In this document: piece after piece, positions 36,879-46,267 of the stretch | How the letters are laid out: each line of letters starts with the position of its first letter | How positions within the stretch are numbered: the first letter of the stretch is position 1 | Assembly: GCA_963807225.1 (NCBI GenBank) | Contig: CAWEAD010000012.1 | Span: 124,001-188,000, forward strand | Origin: JAGVGT01 sp963807225 | Lineage (GTDB): Bacteria > Desulfobacterota > Desulfobulbia > Desulfobulbales > JAGXFP01 | DNA: 64,000 nt | Reading direction: 5' to 3' | Notes under the pieces: generated by a model | What the model saw: only the letters and a program-made list of their open reading frames with translations | The model's database searches: none | What the model was told of the DNA's origin: nothing | Translations under genes and position numbers: made by a program

Positions 36879-37055
36879 TTACTTTCGCGGTATCTTTGGG
36901 GTTTGAATCCGACAAACGGAACGGCAACTCAGGCAACGGTCTTCGCTGCACCACTGGCAATCAAAACAGTCGGGGCAGTTCTTTTTCCGGGAACCTTTCT
37001 TCTCTTCGGGGATATAAATCTTTCCTTGATTGTCCGGCAGTTCGATGAAGGCCAT
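36879..37055 (-). CDS. small Cys-rich protein
   Basis: A 58-residue soluble protein. The N-terminal part (MAFIELPDNQGKIYIPEE) is followed by a basic stretch and a dense cysteine block with CPDC, CQWC and CLSC pairs, seven cysteines in about 21 residues, so one or two zinc or iron-sulfur sites are likely. ATG 37055 is chosen because AAGGA lies 9 nt upstream; the ATG at 37064 would abut it. Function is unknown. Confidence 0.7.
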   Translation of the reverse strand: MAFIELPDNQGKIYIPEEKKGSRKKNCPDCFDCQWCSEDRCLSCRSVCRIQTPKIPRK

Positions 37056-37228
37056 TACATTCATTCCTTACTTTGCTCGGCATTCTTTCAACTTTTAAAT
37101 AACTATAAGCATTGGCTCAGGAAGATGAGCCGGGTATCCGTATGGACCAAGGTGGTTAGGTTGTCGATTAATTAGCCTTGGGTGAAGTAACGGACTACGG
37201 TTACCCTCTTTCGGCCCGTTGGCCGCTA

Positions 37229-37804
37229 TTACCGACGGGGAGGTCGAGGGTGAGGATAGTAGTAGGGATACCGGTAGTAGTATGGATACCAGAACCGGTC
37301 GTAACCGGAATCGGGATAGTAGTAATACGGCTCTTCGTAAAGGAAGTAATCGTAATCGGTGATTTCGGGCCAGAGATAGATTTCGCGGCTGGACAGTTTG
37401 AGGCAGGGGAAAATGCACAGGCCGGTGTTCGCCTGGCTCAAGCCTTCTATGGTGCCGGCTACAGTGATCTGCCGATCCGGCTGGAAAACTTTGGGGTCCA
37501 GAAAGTCTTGACTGGTAACGACCAGGCGGCCTTCTGACTTATCTTTTTCAATGGGGGTTTCCCAGGCATCAAGAGGAGTCTGCAACACCCAGATCGTAGA
37601 GAGACCTGGGCTGTTTTCCGTCCCCAGGATATAGCCGCCCAAAATTACGGTCTTTCCCTGGTAATCCTGGACGTTCTCGACCAAGGTTTTAAGCGGCAGG
37701 GCCGGTAAGGCCTCGTCCCTCATCTGGCGGGAAATTACCGACGTACAGGAGGAAAGAGACAACGTAATTGAGATAATCAACAGCAGTTCGTTGATGCGCA
37801 CCAT
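37229..37804 (-). CDS. Slp-family outer-membrane lipoprotein
   Basis: A 191-residue lipoprotein with lipobox LSSC (Cys20). The core (about 40-145) matches the Slp (starvation-inducible lipoprotein) family: LVENVQDYQGKTVILGGYIL, then an OB-like region with GRLVVTSQDFLDP and ITVAGTIEG. The C-terminal 45 residues are very rich in Tyr and Pro (YYYYPDSGYDRFWYPYYY), as in other Slp-like proteins. Start is ATG 37804, or GTG 37801 with better spacing to GAGGGG. Monocistronic. Confidence 0.85.
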   Translation of the reverse strand: MVRINELLLIISITLSLSSCTSVISRQMRDEALPALPLKTLVENVQDYQGKTVILGGYILGTENSPGLSTIWVLQTPLDAWETPIEKDKSEGRLVVTSQDFLDPKVFQPDRQITVAGTIEGLSQANTGLCIFPCLKLSSREIYLWPEITDYDYFLYEEPYYYYPDSGYDRFWYPYYYRYPYYYPHPRPPRR

Positions 37805-37955
37805 TACCCCTCATTCCTAAGTGATGAACGATCCCCCTTCGTGTTAAAGCCGGTTCTGCCCGGCTTTCTTTAATACTATTCCTCTAAATTGCCGTGCCAA
37901 AGCATAAAAATTTTGGGGCTTGATCAGAATAAATTCTATACCCTACAGAAATCGC

Positions 37956-37977
37956 TTAACGATAAAAATCTCGTTAA
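37956..37977. promoter_or_regulatory. operator-like inverted repeat
   Basis: TTAACGA (37956-37962) and TCGTTAA (37971-37977) are a perfect 7-bp inverted repeat with an 8-bp A+T-rich spacer, upstream of the Slp-family gene. The binding protein is unknown. Confidence 0.3.
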
Positions 37978-38029
37978 CAAAAAAACCCCCACGTTTCTTC
38001 CTCTCTAGCCGGATCGGCCAACCACCAAC

Positions 38030-38056
38030 CGGGGCAACCTCTGGCCGGTTGCCCCG
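38030..38056 (-). terminator. hairpin after small minus-strand gene
   Basis: CGGGGCAACC (38030-38039) and GGTTGCCCCG (38047-38056) form a perfect 10-bp stem with a 7-nt loop, about 20 bp beyond the stop of the gene at 38076-38309. No strong T tract, so termination is inferred from position. Confidence 0.5.
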
Positions 38057-38075
38057 CTGCTTTAACAGAGACCTT

Positions 38076-38309
38076 TTAAATGCGGATGTCCGGTCCCAGA
38101 TTGTGGTATGCGGCCCGAATCTTAAGGGATACCGCATCCCGCGGTTTACCATAGCTCAAGGTCGGTCCACCGGTGATGTCATTCCACTCGTCCCTCAAGT
38201 CGTCAACCTCGCTCTCCAAGGCCCGGCACCATTCGCCTCGGCAAATGGAAGTTAATTCCAGGATATTATCGATCTCATTCTCAACTTTTCTATTCTGAAT
38301 AGTTTTCAT
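38076..38309 (-). CDS. small hypothetical protein
   Basis: A 77-residue soluble protein, not recognised. The N-terminal two thirds is an acidic helix with one pair of cysteines (ICRGEWC); the C-terminal part has GGPTLSYGKPRDAVSLKIR. The start is secure: AAGGAGG lies 8 nt before the ATG. Monocistronic, followed by a hairpin. Confidence 0.75.
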   Translation of the reverse strand: MKTIQNRKVENEIDNILELTSICRGEWCRALESEVDDLRDEWNDITGGPTLSYGKPRDAVSLKIRAAYHNLGPDIRI

Positions 38310-38622
38310 ATCATTTGCCTCCTTCGCAAGATTATCATTTCTGTTTATACAATAAGAATGTTCCGCCCAGAAAACAGGGAGTTTGGGGAAAATGACGAAC
38401 TAAAATTACCGGAGGAGACAGGGCGTCCGGATGCGGATGACCAGCGGGAGCGGGAAAGTCATCGGGTAGGAAATCCGGACTAAAAAGGTTGAGAAGCGAT
38501 CAAGGTGGCCAGGCTCGAACGTCAGTGGCAAAGTAAGTTAGGGTAAAAGAGCCGGTGGAAATTCGTCCTGGTTTCCGGACGGGATTTGTCCGGGCAGGTC
38601 CACCCGGGGAGAAATCAGATCT
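38310..38622. other. intergenic region
   Basis: It contains the ribosome site of the small gene at 38309 and a perfect 6-bp hairpin CCGGAC/GTCCGG (38575-38593) that may end the transcript of the large minus-strand gene starting at 40842. Nothing else recognised. Confidence 0.35.
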
Positions 38623-40842
38623 TTACAGGGGTTGTCGGATCCGTTCGATCACCGATTTAACATATGCATGGTGGGCCGGATCCTCGCAGAGGAAGATGAA
38701 GTCGCGAGCCCGACTGACGATGACATCTATCAGTGCCGGGGTTTGCGGGTCGTCGAAGCGGCGCAGACAGCGAATGCCCACCTGTAAGAGCTGGAGCGAG
38801 TAACGCAGGTTATCTTTCCTGCTCATGGCCTGATAATAGTTGGAGTCGGGGTTGCCGAATTCCTGAACGACCCCCAGAATGATGGCTTGGGCCGGCTTAC
38901 CGCCAACCAGGGCCAGGAAAATGACCATTTCGCGTTGGAGAAAAAGCAGGAAGCGGGGAAGCATCTCCTCACTCGATTGCTCTTCTTGGGCCGAGACCCG
39001 AAGCAGGGACTCAGTTGTGGACCGGAATTTCTGAATTACATATTCCTGATTCTGGTCCAGGAACCGGAGCACTTCCTTGACCATGGTCTGATTGAGACCC
39101 TGTTGGCCCTTGAGGACTTCCTCGGGGGTTAATTCGATTTGACTCCTTACCTGACGACTGTTGTGGCGTAGCAACATGGTGGCCAGGATCAGGCCATTAC
39201 GATCAGAGTACTTGATGGCGGCGGACCGGTTGAAGACATCGGCGAGCAGTATCTTCAAGGCCTTCTGGGGTTGGGTGAGTTCGGCCACCAGTGGTTGCAG
39301 GGCATTAAGAAAGGCTACCCGGTCGTTCCTGGCGGGCAGTTCCTTTAGATAATGCCAGAGAAATTCGAAAACCTTGCTGCCGTACTGGACGAAATCGGGG
39401 ATGTTCTTTTCGAAGAAGGCGCGGCGGAAATGGCCGAAATCATCGAAACACGACTTGAGCAGATCAAGTAGGTGCGAGGCTTCCTGTTCGCTTATCTTGA
39501 AGTTTCTGGCGATTACCGCGTAATCTTCGGAATCGAACATGACCTTGCGATTGGCGATTTCCCTTACTTTTTTCTTGGTGGTCGAGCGTTGTTTGAAGAA
39601 GGTGAGCAAACCCAATATCTTGTCGTGAATAGACCAGCTGGTTTTCTTCCCTTCCTCGTTGACGGTGCTGGCATTGCCATCCTGGATGTTGATCTTGTCG
39701 TAGACCGCATCCGGGACCTGATCCATGCCATCCTCAATATTCTGCAGGGCTTCGCCCTGCAAGGTCGCCTTGTTGGCGTTCTCTTCAGCCAGGTTCAGGA
39801 AATCACTGGCCTTGCTTAAACGGTTGCCCATGACCTCGGTGTGAATATCGGTGTAGCCGTCACTATTGACACTGGCGATGACCTCGGCGGCCATCCTGGG
39901 GTTGCTGCCGTACTTGGCCAGGATGAACCGAGACACCTGCACCGCTTCGGCGGTTTCTTCCGGACTGGTACGCAGCTTTTGGGTAAGCCATTGGACATTG
40001 TTGATCTCAATGGGCATTTTTTTCAGCAATTCCCGGTTGCGCGGCGAAGCGAAAATTGCCTCGTAAGCCGTGGTAAAACTACCAAGCTGGGGATCCGGCG
40101 GGTTTCCCAACAAGCGCGGCTTCAATTTGTTGACCAGATTCTGCAGGGCGGCCGGCTTGACATTATTGGTCGCCGCCAGCAGGGTCAGGTTGATGTGCGG
40201 CTGATCGTATTCGTCATGGATCAGGAAGTCATTTTCCTTGTCTTGGTCGGCATAGAAATGCACCAGTTTATGGATGGTGCTTTCGAGAGCTTGATAATCC
40301 TCGTCGGTGCCGGCGCCGAGATCGATGGAAAAATTGAAGATCTGCATGGTGCTGAGGGCCTGGAAGGCTTCCATCAGCTTGGCATAGATCGAGGTGCCGT
40401 GGGCTTTTTCACGTTCGGCGACGATCTGGGCGACCTGAAAATCGAGAAGAAAGTTGCCTAGGGAGAGTTCGTAATCGTAAAGATCCGAGCCGATTTTGCC
40501 GTCCGGGCATTGCTGACCCCGAAGGCGGCAAAGGATTTTGCCTTTTAACTTGGGAAACTTGGTGATCCTCTTCAGGGTGGCGATCAGTACTTTGATTTTC
40601 TGTTCGTTCTCCTTGGCCAGGGCGGTAAAGCGACTATTGGCCAGGATGCCGACGAAAAGTGTGGTAGCCTCGGCCAGGAGCAGCCGGTAATAATCGAGCA
40701 GCTTCTCTTCCTGCCTGAGGAGATGTATAAGGGCTGAAGGGGCCTGCTCGTGAGCACGGTCCTTGTCATCGATACCGGTAAACTGCTTGTACAGATTCTC
40801 GGCTGATCGATCCAGCTCAAAATTTTCGTCTTTCTTGCCCAT
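38623..40842 (-). CDS. large helical protein of unknown function
   Basis: A 739-residue cytoplasmic protein with no signal peptide or membrane segment, almost wholly helical, with heptad-like leucine spacing (for example LIHLLRQEEKLLDYYRLLLAE). No catalytic motif or known domain is visible. One cysteine region (CRLRGQQCPDG, about 105-117) could be a structural site. AAAAGG sits 6 nt before the ATG. It is monocistronic and followed on the same strand by the MFS gene's region, about 180 bp upstream of which it starts. It could be a scaffold or a helical-repeat protein, but I cannot assign a function. Confidence 0.75.
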   Translation of the reverse strand: MGKKDENFELDRSAENLYKQFTGIDDKDRAHEQAPSALIHLLRQEEKLLDYYRLLLAEATTLFVGILANSRFTALAKENEQKIKVLIATLKRITKFPKLKGKILCRLRGQQCPDGKIGSDLYDYELSLGNFLLDFQVAQIVAEREKAHGTSIYAKLMEAFQALSTMQIFNFSIDLGAGTDEDYQALESTIHKLVHFYADQDKENDFLIHDEYDQPHINLTLLAATNNVKPAALQNLVNKLKPRLLGNPPDPQLGSFTTAYEAIFASPRNRELLKKMPIEINNVQWLTQKLRTSPEETAEAVQVSRFILAKYGSNPRMAAEVIASVNSDGYTDIHTEVMGNRLSKASDFLNLAEENANKATLQGEALQNIEDGMDQVPDAVYDKINIQDGNASTVNEEGKKTSWSIHDKILGLLTFFKQRSTTKKKVREIANRKVMFDSEDYAVIARNFKISEQEASHLLDLLKSCFDDFGHFRRAFFEKNIPDFVQYGSKVFEFLWHYLKELPARNDRVAFLNALQPLVAELTQPQKALKILLADVFNRSAAIKYSDRNGLILATMLLRHNSRQVRSQIELTPEEVLKGQQGLNQTMVKEVLRFLDQNQEYVIQKFRSTTESLLRVSAQEEQSSEEMLPRFLLFLQREMVIFLALVGGKPAQAIILGVVQEFGNPDSNYYQAMSRKDNLRYSLQLLQVGIRCLRRFDDPQTPALIDVIVSRARDFIFLCEDPAHHAYVKSVIERIRQPL

Positions 40843-41024
40843 CCAGTACCTTTTCGCTCACCATCTTGGGAAGAAGAGAAGATCGGGGCTTTTGCCGGCC
40901 CTAGCTATATATCGGGAATATTCTTCCCCCGATGATCAAGTGGCGGCCCAATTGTAAAAAGTGAATATATAACATACTATCCGTTTCCGCTTCAATCTCC
41001 AAGAGTGCTACGCATTCTCCCAGA

Positions 41025-42401
41025 TTACTTTCGAATTGCCGGTTTTTCGCCCTTTTCCCCGGGCAGCCCCAGATTCAACCAGACTACTCGAGCCAGGGTC
41101 CGCAAGGGCTGCACCGGCGCCAGCAGATCTCCCAGGTTGGGGATCGGAACCTTGCCTTCTTCCAAGGGTAGATGACGCAAGGCGATTGCGGCCAGAAGCC
41201 CGAAGACTCCGGAAGAGAAAAAACAGAGGCGGAAGCCGAGCATCCCCCACCAGCCGATCAGTAGCCCGACCATAATCGGGATCAGGCCCATGGCCAGCGA
41301 TGAACCGAAAATCCAGAGATTGGTGTAGCCGATCCGACCGAGATCCCTAACCCGGCACAGCATCCCGCGGGTCGCCACGGTCAGGAAAGCGGCATTGAAG
41401 AGCGCCGCGCCGGCCACTGCCAGCAGCGCCAGGAAATCGGTCCAATCGTGGCCAGGGATCAGGCCCAGCCAGAGCAGGGCAACCAGGGAATGGGCGACCA
41501 GCATTTCGAACATCACCGGGCTGCTACCATAGCGATCGGCGCGCCGCCCAAGGAAGCCGATGAATACGGCGATCAGGAGGCTGCCTGAACCGATCAGGAA
41601 CATGATATGTCCGGCGCTGTAATCCAGGATGTCGCGCAGATACATGATGGCGGCACTGCTCTGGGCGGCCAGCGCGGTCAACCCGAGCATGGTCCGGAGC
41701 ACATAATCGATGAACAGTCGGTCCCGCAGGGCCGGCCCGTAGGAGGTCTCTCTGGTTGTTGGTGCTTCCGACGGCGGGGTCCGGCGCCCGCCGGGGATAA
41801 GTTGGATGGCGACGACACTGAGCAGGCCGGCGCCGATCCCCAGCCCATAGACCAGGAAGAAAGGTAAAAGAGTGGTGCCATGGCCGAGAATCAGACCGCT
41901 GCCCAGGATAATCAGCACTGTGACGACTTGGGCCAGGGCGGTTTCGGTGGCGAAGTAAAGGCCCTGCTGGTGGGTGGGCACCACTTCGTGCAGCCAGGGA
42001 AACCAACCGCCGACTCCGAGGGCGCGGATGGTGCAAAAGCCCAGGGTGGCAAAGAGCAGGACCTGCCAGGTCCCCATCTGGCCTGCATGGGCCTGGGCCC
42101 AGGGGATTGCGAACACCGAAGTGGCGATCAGGTTGCGCAACAACCATCCCCAGGTAAGAATCCATCTCGGTCCCAGCCATTCGACCAGCGGCACGGTAAC
42201 CACCACCAGCAACATGGAAAGGGGCAGGCAGGCGATCAACACCCCGACCCAGGAAGGCGGCATATCGAGGGCACGGGCGAATAACACCAGTATCTGCCCG
42301 ACAATGCATTGCCATGAAATGACGTTAATGGCGGAAAAGCAGAGAAAACGCCGGGGAGCCGGGGGCAGCTCACGCCAAGCGGAAAAGGCGGCAATACGCA
42401 T
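41025..42401 (-). CDS. MFS-type transporter
   Basis: A 458-residue integral membrane protein with about 12 hydrophobic segments in two halves, separated by a polar loop (about 205-235, GGRRTPPSEAPTTRETS). The half-boundary motif GFLGRRADRYGSSP matches the MFS loop 2-3/8-9 signature G-x3-D-R-x-G. Substrate is unknown; the sequence resembles uncharacterised MFS proteins rather than a known drug or sugar transporter. The ribosome site is weak. It does not share an obvious operon. Confidence 0.85.
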   Translation of the reverse strand: MRIAAFSAWRELPPAPRRFLCFSAINVISWQCIVGQILVLFARALDMPPSWVGVLIACLPLSMLLVVVTVPLVEWLGPRWILTWGWLLRNLIATSVFAIPWAQAHAGQMGTWQVLLFATLGFCTIRALGVGGWFPWLHEVVPTHQQGLYFATETALAQVVTVLIILGSGLILGHGTTLLPFFLVYGLGIGAGLLSVVAIQLIPGGRRTPPSEAPTTRETSYGPALRDRLFIDYVLRTMLGLTALAAQSSAAIMYLRDILDYSAGHIMFLIGSGSLLIAVFIGFLGRRADRYGSSPVMFEMLVAHSLVALLWLGLIPGHDWTDFLALLAVAGAALFNAAFLTVATRGMLCRVRDLGRIGYTNLWIFGSSLAMGLIPIMVGLLIGWWGMLGFRLCFFSSGVFGLLAAIALRHLPLEEGKVPIPNLGDLLAPVQPLRTLARVVWLNLGLPGEKGEKPAIRK

Positions 42402-42842
42402 CAGTTAACCGATTAATCATAAGTGTCGCAGATGAGATTCAGCCGCAGCCGGGGCGCCTTGTTTTATTTAGTTCCAAGGTGGCAAGTACGGCTGCGGGAA
42501 AGGTTGAGTATCGTGGTTTTGTTTTAAGTTGGCGCAACCAGCGTCGCTCACCGTACTGAAACCATTTTTACTCTGTTCGGGCCACTTAAGGCCAGAATTT
42601 AATTGCGACGGCGGGGATGCCGGAAAGCATGCCCTGGTCATTGACCGGCACCCCTGGCTTAACTTGCTGTTTTTTGGTTTTTCATCAGCCGCATCGGTTG
42701 AAAATCCTTCTTGCCAAAGTCTCGGCCGAGAGGTTAAATGCGCCGCTTTTCGCGCGGACCCCCGAAATAGTTCGGCGGTCATCCTGCGAGAGACGATTCT
42801 GCAAGGCTCGTAACCAGTCGAGCCGTGGAAGGAGGAGTTCAC
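42402..42842. other. intergenic region with leader hairpins
   Basis: No gene supported. TGCCGG/CCGGCA (42618-42650) and GGCTCG/CGAGCC (42805-42824) are small hairpins, the second just before the ribosome site of the next gene, so it might affect its translation. Confidence 0.35.
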
Positions 42843-43475
42843 GTGAGGCGGTTAATGGCGGTTTTGGTGGGTTTGGTCATGGTGACATCGTTCGCAGCTT
42901 GCGATAAACAACCGGTGGCGGGAATCGAGACCGCCAAGACGGCTATCGACGCTGCGGTGAACGATGGTTCCGAGGTTTATGTGGCCGAGGACTTCAAGAA
43001 GGTCAATGAAGCGATGGCCGCCGCCATGGCTGAGGTGAAGAGCCAGGATGCCAAGATTTTCAAGAACTACGATAAGGCCAACGAAATGCTGGCCGCAGTA
43101 AAGTCCGAGGCTCTGGCGGTCAAGGAAAAAGCTGAGGCCGAACGGGGAAGACTGCGTCTCCAATCCGGTGTTGATCTGGAAGCCTCCAGGGCTGCCGTCG
43201 ATTCGGCCCGGAAGCTGCTGGAGCATGTCCGAACCGGCAAGGGCTTGGCGGCCGACATCATGGTCATGAAGGCCGATCTCACCGGTCTGGATGGGGAATT
43301 GACCGAGATCCAGGCCATGGTGATGGCTGGCGATTACGCTGAAGCTTCCGAGCGGGCCAAGGCAGTCAGCGATAAAGCCGCTTCGCTCTCGAACGAGGTT
43401 CGGGTCGCACTGGCAAAGAAAGCCGCCACCCAGGCCAAAGGCAAGTCTCGGAAAACAAAACTAACCGTCGGCTGA
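42843..43475 (+). CDS. coiled-coil lipoprotein
   Basis: A 210-residue lipoprotein with lipobox FAAC (Cys20). The mature part is helical with Ala- and Lys-rich heptads (VNEAMAAAMAEVKSQDAKIF and similar), resembling DUF4398-type periplasmic helical proteins. The GTG start at 42843 is fixed by AGGAGG 7 nt upstream; the frame is open a little earlier. Role unknown; a structural periplasmic protein is likely. Confidence 0.78.
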   Translation: MRRLMAVLVGLVMVTSFAACDKQPVAGIETAKTAIDAAVNDGSEVYVAEDFKKVNEAMAAAMAEVKSQDAKIFKNYDKANEMLAAVKSEALAVKEKAEAERGRLRLQSGVDLEASRAAVDSARKLLEHVRTGKGLAADIMVMKADLTGLDGELTEIQAMVMAGDYAEASERAKAVSDKAASLSNEVRVALAKKAATQAKGKSRKTKLTVG

Positions 43476-43487
43476 GCAGGTTGAGCT

Positions 43488-43568
43488 GGGGCGGAAGACG
43501 GACAGCGATTCCCGGATTTACGGCAACCTGAGATCCGTGAAGACTGGAGCTTCCCGGAATTCCGCCCC
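43488..43568. repeat. structured inverted repeat, possible RNA element
   Basis: GGGGCGGAA (43488-43496) and TTCCGCCCC (43560-43568) pair perfectly. Inside, ACGGA (43499-43503) pairs with TCCGT (43534-43538). The ~80-nt element lies between the lipoprotein and ABC transporter genes. No T tract follows. It fits no riboswitch class I know. Confidence 0.45.
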
Positions 43569-43724
43569 GGTTTGGAGGCAAGCGGGATATCAGTCCGGAA
43601 TAATCTCGCTTGAAGGCGTGGTCGGATGTTTCCGATCCGAAAATTGACGCGGAGCCGGGAAAGGGCTAATTTATTCAGAGAGTTCAAATTCCCACCGAAA
43701 TAATTCCCCGTCGGAAGTCGAAAA

Positions 43725-44612
43725 ATGATAACCCCGATTCTGGAAGTAAAAAACCTGGTCAAAAGTTACAAGTCCGTCGAGGCGGTGGCCGGTATCGACT
43801 TTGCCATTCGCCCCGGCATCTGTTTCGGGCTGCTGGGTCCCAACGGCGCCGGCAAGACCACCGCCCTGGAGGTAATCGAGGGCATCATCCCGGCCACCGG
43901 CGGTGAGATGTTGTTCAACGGGGCGCCCCGGAGCAAGTCCTTCCACGAGGAGGTCGGCATCCAGTTCCAGCACACCACTCTGCTCGATTTCCTTACGGTA
44001 CGCGATACCCTGGTCACCTTCCGCAACCTCTATCAGGATCCGGAGCCTCTGGAATATCTGGTTGAGGTCTGCAACCTGGGCGAGATTATGGATCAGATGA
44101 ACAACCGTATTTCCGGCGGCCAGGCCCAGAGACTGATGCTGGCCCTGGCCCTGATCAACCGGCCGCGCCTGGTTTTCCTGGATGAGCCCTCCACCGGTCT
44201 CGATCCCCAGGCCCGACGGAACCTCTGGGATATTGTCCGGGGAATCAAGGAAAGCGGCAAGACCATCATCCTGACCACTCATTCCATGGACGAGGCCGAA
44301 TACCTCTGCGACGAGATCGCCATCATGGACCACGGCCGGATTATCGCCCAGGGCACGCCGGCCGAATTGATTCGGCGTTACTGCACCGGCACGGTAATCA
44401 GTCTGCCTCGGGAACAGGTGAAGATGCCTTTGTCCAGGCTGCCGCTGCCTTACAAGGAGGTCAACGGCCGTCTGGAAATCGTCGCCGACAACATCAAGGA
44501 TGGCCTTGAATCTTTACTGGCCCTGCAGATTGATCTGGCCGAGATGACCGTTCACTCCCCCGATCTGGAAGACGTCTTTATCAATCTGACCGGCAGGAAA
44601 CTTCGCGAATGA
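43725..44612 (+). CDS. ABC transporter ATP-binding protein
   Basis: A 295-residue ATPase. Walker A GPNGAGKTT (about 37-45), signature ISGGQAQR in place of LSGGQ, Walker B RLVFLDEPSTGLDP and switch THSMDEAE are all present. The extra C-terminal domain (about 215-295) is typical of DrrA/NatA-type exporters. It supplies energy to the permease encoded next; the genes overlap (ATGA). Confidence 0.95.
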   Translation: MITPILEVKNLVKSYKSVEAVAGIDFAIRPGICFGLLGPNGAGKTTALEVIEGIIPATGGEMLFNGAPRSKSFHEEVGIQFQHTTLLDFLTVRDTLVTFRNLYQDPEPLEYLVEVCNLGEIMDQMNNRISGGQAQRLMLALALINRPRLVFLDEPSTGLDPQARRNLWDIVRGIKESGKTIILTTHSMDEAEYLCDEIAIMDHGRIIAQGTPAELIRRYCTGTVISLPREQVKMPLSRLPLPYKEVNGRLEIVADNIKDGLESLLALQIDLAEMTVHSPDLEDVFINLTGRKLRE

Positions 44613-45652
44613 GCTGGAAACGTACCTGGACCATGTTCAAGGCCAGAAATTACGAGTTTTTTCGGGACCGGGCCGCCTTCGGCTGGAATTTCCTCTTCCC
44701 CTTCCTGATCATCGCCGGTTTCGCCATCGCCTTCGGGGGGCGCGATCTATCCGGGATCAAGGTAGGCGTATTCCCCGCCGCCGCGGAGAACCCGGTCCTG
44801 ACCGGCACCAATCTGCCCGAGAAGTTTATCCGGACCAAACATCTGGAGTTCATCGGTTTTCCGGACCTGGCCGCCGGCATGGAAAAACTCCGGCATCACC
44901 AGATCGACTTTCTGCTACGCCTCGATTCACCCAAGCCCCAGTACTGGCTGCTGGAGTCCTCTCCCAAGGGTTATCTGGCCGAGCGACTCTTCCAGTCGGC
45001 CTTTGTCCCGGACGGCAGCTATGGGGTTAAAGAGACGGTGACCGGCACCGAGATTCGTTACATCGACTGGCTTTTTCCCGGCATTATGGGAATGAACATG
45101 ATGTTCAGCGCCCTCTGGGGGGTGGGTTACATCATTGTCCGCTATCGCAAGAACGGTGTGCTGAAACGGTTGAAGGCCACTCCACTGACTGCCTTCGAGT
45201 ACCTGACCGCCCAGGCGCTGTCTCGCTTTTTCCTGTTGGTCTTCACTCTGGTCGTGGTCTGGATCGGGTCGGAACTGCTCTTTCATATCCGGGTGGTCGG
45301 TTCCTATCTTGATCTTTTTGTGGTCTTCTCCCTGGGCGCCTTGAGCCTCACCTCCATCGGTCTCTTACTGGCGGCCCGGGGGAAGAGTGAGGAATTTACC
45401 AGCGGTGCCCTCAACTTTATCGCCTGGCCGATGATGTTCTTGTCGGAGGTCTGGTTTTCCCTGGAAGGATCGCCGCAATGGCTGAAAAGTTTCGCCCAGG
45501 TCCTGCCGCTCACCCATCTCTTGCGGGCGGCCCGCAAGATCATGAACGACGGCGCCACCTTAAGCCAGGTCAGCGGTGACTGTCTGATTTTGACCGCTTT
45601 CACCCTGGTCTGCCTGGTGCTCGGTGCGCTGCTCTTTTCCTGGAACGATTAA
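44609..45652 (+). CDS. ABC-2 type transporter permease
   Basis: A 347-residue integral membrane protein of the ABC-2 family: one membrane helix near the N-terminus (about 26-43), a large external domain (about 45-155), then five more hydrophobic helices including WLFPGIMGMNMMFSALWGVG and LNFIAWPMMFLSEVWFSL. The ATG overlaps the stop of the ATPase gene, so the two form one exporter. Substrate unknown. Confidence 0.93.
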   Translation: MSWKRTWTMFKARNYEFFRDRAAFGWNFLFPFLIIAGFAIAFGGRDLSGIKVGVFPAAAENPVLTGTNLPEKFIRTKHLEFIGFPDLAAGMEKLRHHQIDFLLRLDSPKPQYWLLESSPKGYLAERLFQSAFVPDGSYGVKETVTGTEIRYIDWLFPGIMGMNMMFSALWGVGYIIVRYRKNGVLKRLKATPLTAFEYLTAQALSRFFLLVFTLVVVWIGSELLFHIRVVGSYLDLFVVFSLGALSLTSIGLLLAARGKSEEFTSGALNFIAWPMMFLSEVWFSLEGSPQWLKSFAQVLPLTHLLRAARKIMNDGATLSQVSGDCLILTAFTLVCLVLGALLFSWND

Positions 45653-45747
45653 GTGGCGATGATGGAGCAGAGTATCAGCTAAATCAGGTGCGCAATCGCT
45701 GCCGAGAATGGCATGACAGCGGGTTCGAGTCGGAGGTGAAGTAAGTC

Positions 45748-46023
45748 GTGGCGGATTGGTCATATCGACAGAAATACCTGGTCCGGGCCAGCTCCATGCT
45801 GCTTTGTTTTGTGCTGGTGGTTCCGGCCGGTGGTTTGTCCGAGCGCCTGTTTCGGGGTCTGGTGCACCTCCGGCCCCGATTGGCGGAGACCTTCTGTCGC
45901 TTCGGAGTGAACCTAGACCGTTACGCGTTGTTTGCCGGTCTTCCGGCCCTGGGTTTTTCGGCCATTCCCGGTATCGAAAAAACCCACAACTCCAGTTCGT
46001 TCCGGAAATGTTGCTCTGTTTAA
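45748..46023 (+). CDS. small hypothetical membrane-associated protein
   Basis: A possible 91-residue protein with one hydrophobic segment (about 16-28). GTG 45748 has a GGAGGTG about 12 nt upstream. The second half has no known pattern and the end looks unlike a finished protein, so it may be a truncated or spurious gene. Confidence 0.35.
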   Translation: MADWSYRQKYLVRASSMLLCFVLVVPAGGLSERLFRGLVHLRPRLAETFCRFGVNLDRYALFAGLPALGFSAIPGIEKTHNSSSFRKCCSV

Positions 46024-46052
46024 CGATCTATCTGCTGTGCTGAGTGGAAATC

Positions 46053-46253
46053 ATGCGGAGAACCCTGATCTATATCGGCCTGGCCCTGATTCTGGCAGGG
46101 CTGTTGTGGCCCTGGCTGGGCAAGATCCCCCTGGGACGTTTGCCCGGAGATATCGTCATCGATCGGCCGGGCCTGAAGGTCTATATTCCCATTACTACCA
46201 TGCTGCTGGTCAGTCTGCTGGTGAGCCTGATCGCCTGGCTGTTCAGGAAGTAG
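46053..46253 (+). CDS. DUF2905 membrane protein
   Basis: A 66-residue protein with two membrane helices joined by the motif GKIPLGRLPGDIVIDRPG, the hallmark of the DUF2905 family. Start ATG 46053 follows GTGGAAA; a GTG at 46044 is possible. Function unknown. Confidence 0.88.
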   Translation: MRRTLIYIGLALILAGLLWPWLGKIPLGRLPGDIVIDRPGLKVYIPITTMLLVSLLVSLIAWLFRK

Positions 46254-46267
46254 CCTGCCCTAAGACC

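Noticed and set aside
42618..42676. Terminator in the intergenic region before the coiled-coil lipoprotein
   Set aside because: The T run lies about 20 bp beyond the stem, too far for an intrinsic terminator.
43515..43540. CTGAGA phrase suggesting a TPP riboswitch
   Set aside because: The order and pairing of the TPP core motifs are absent.
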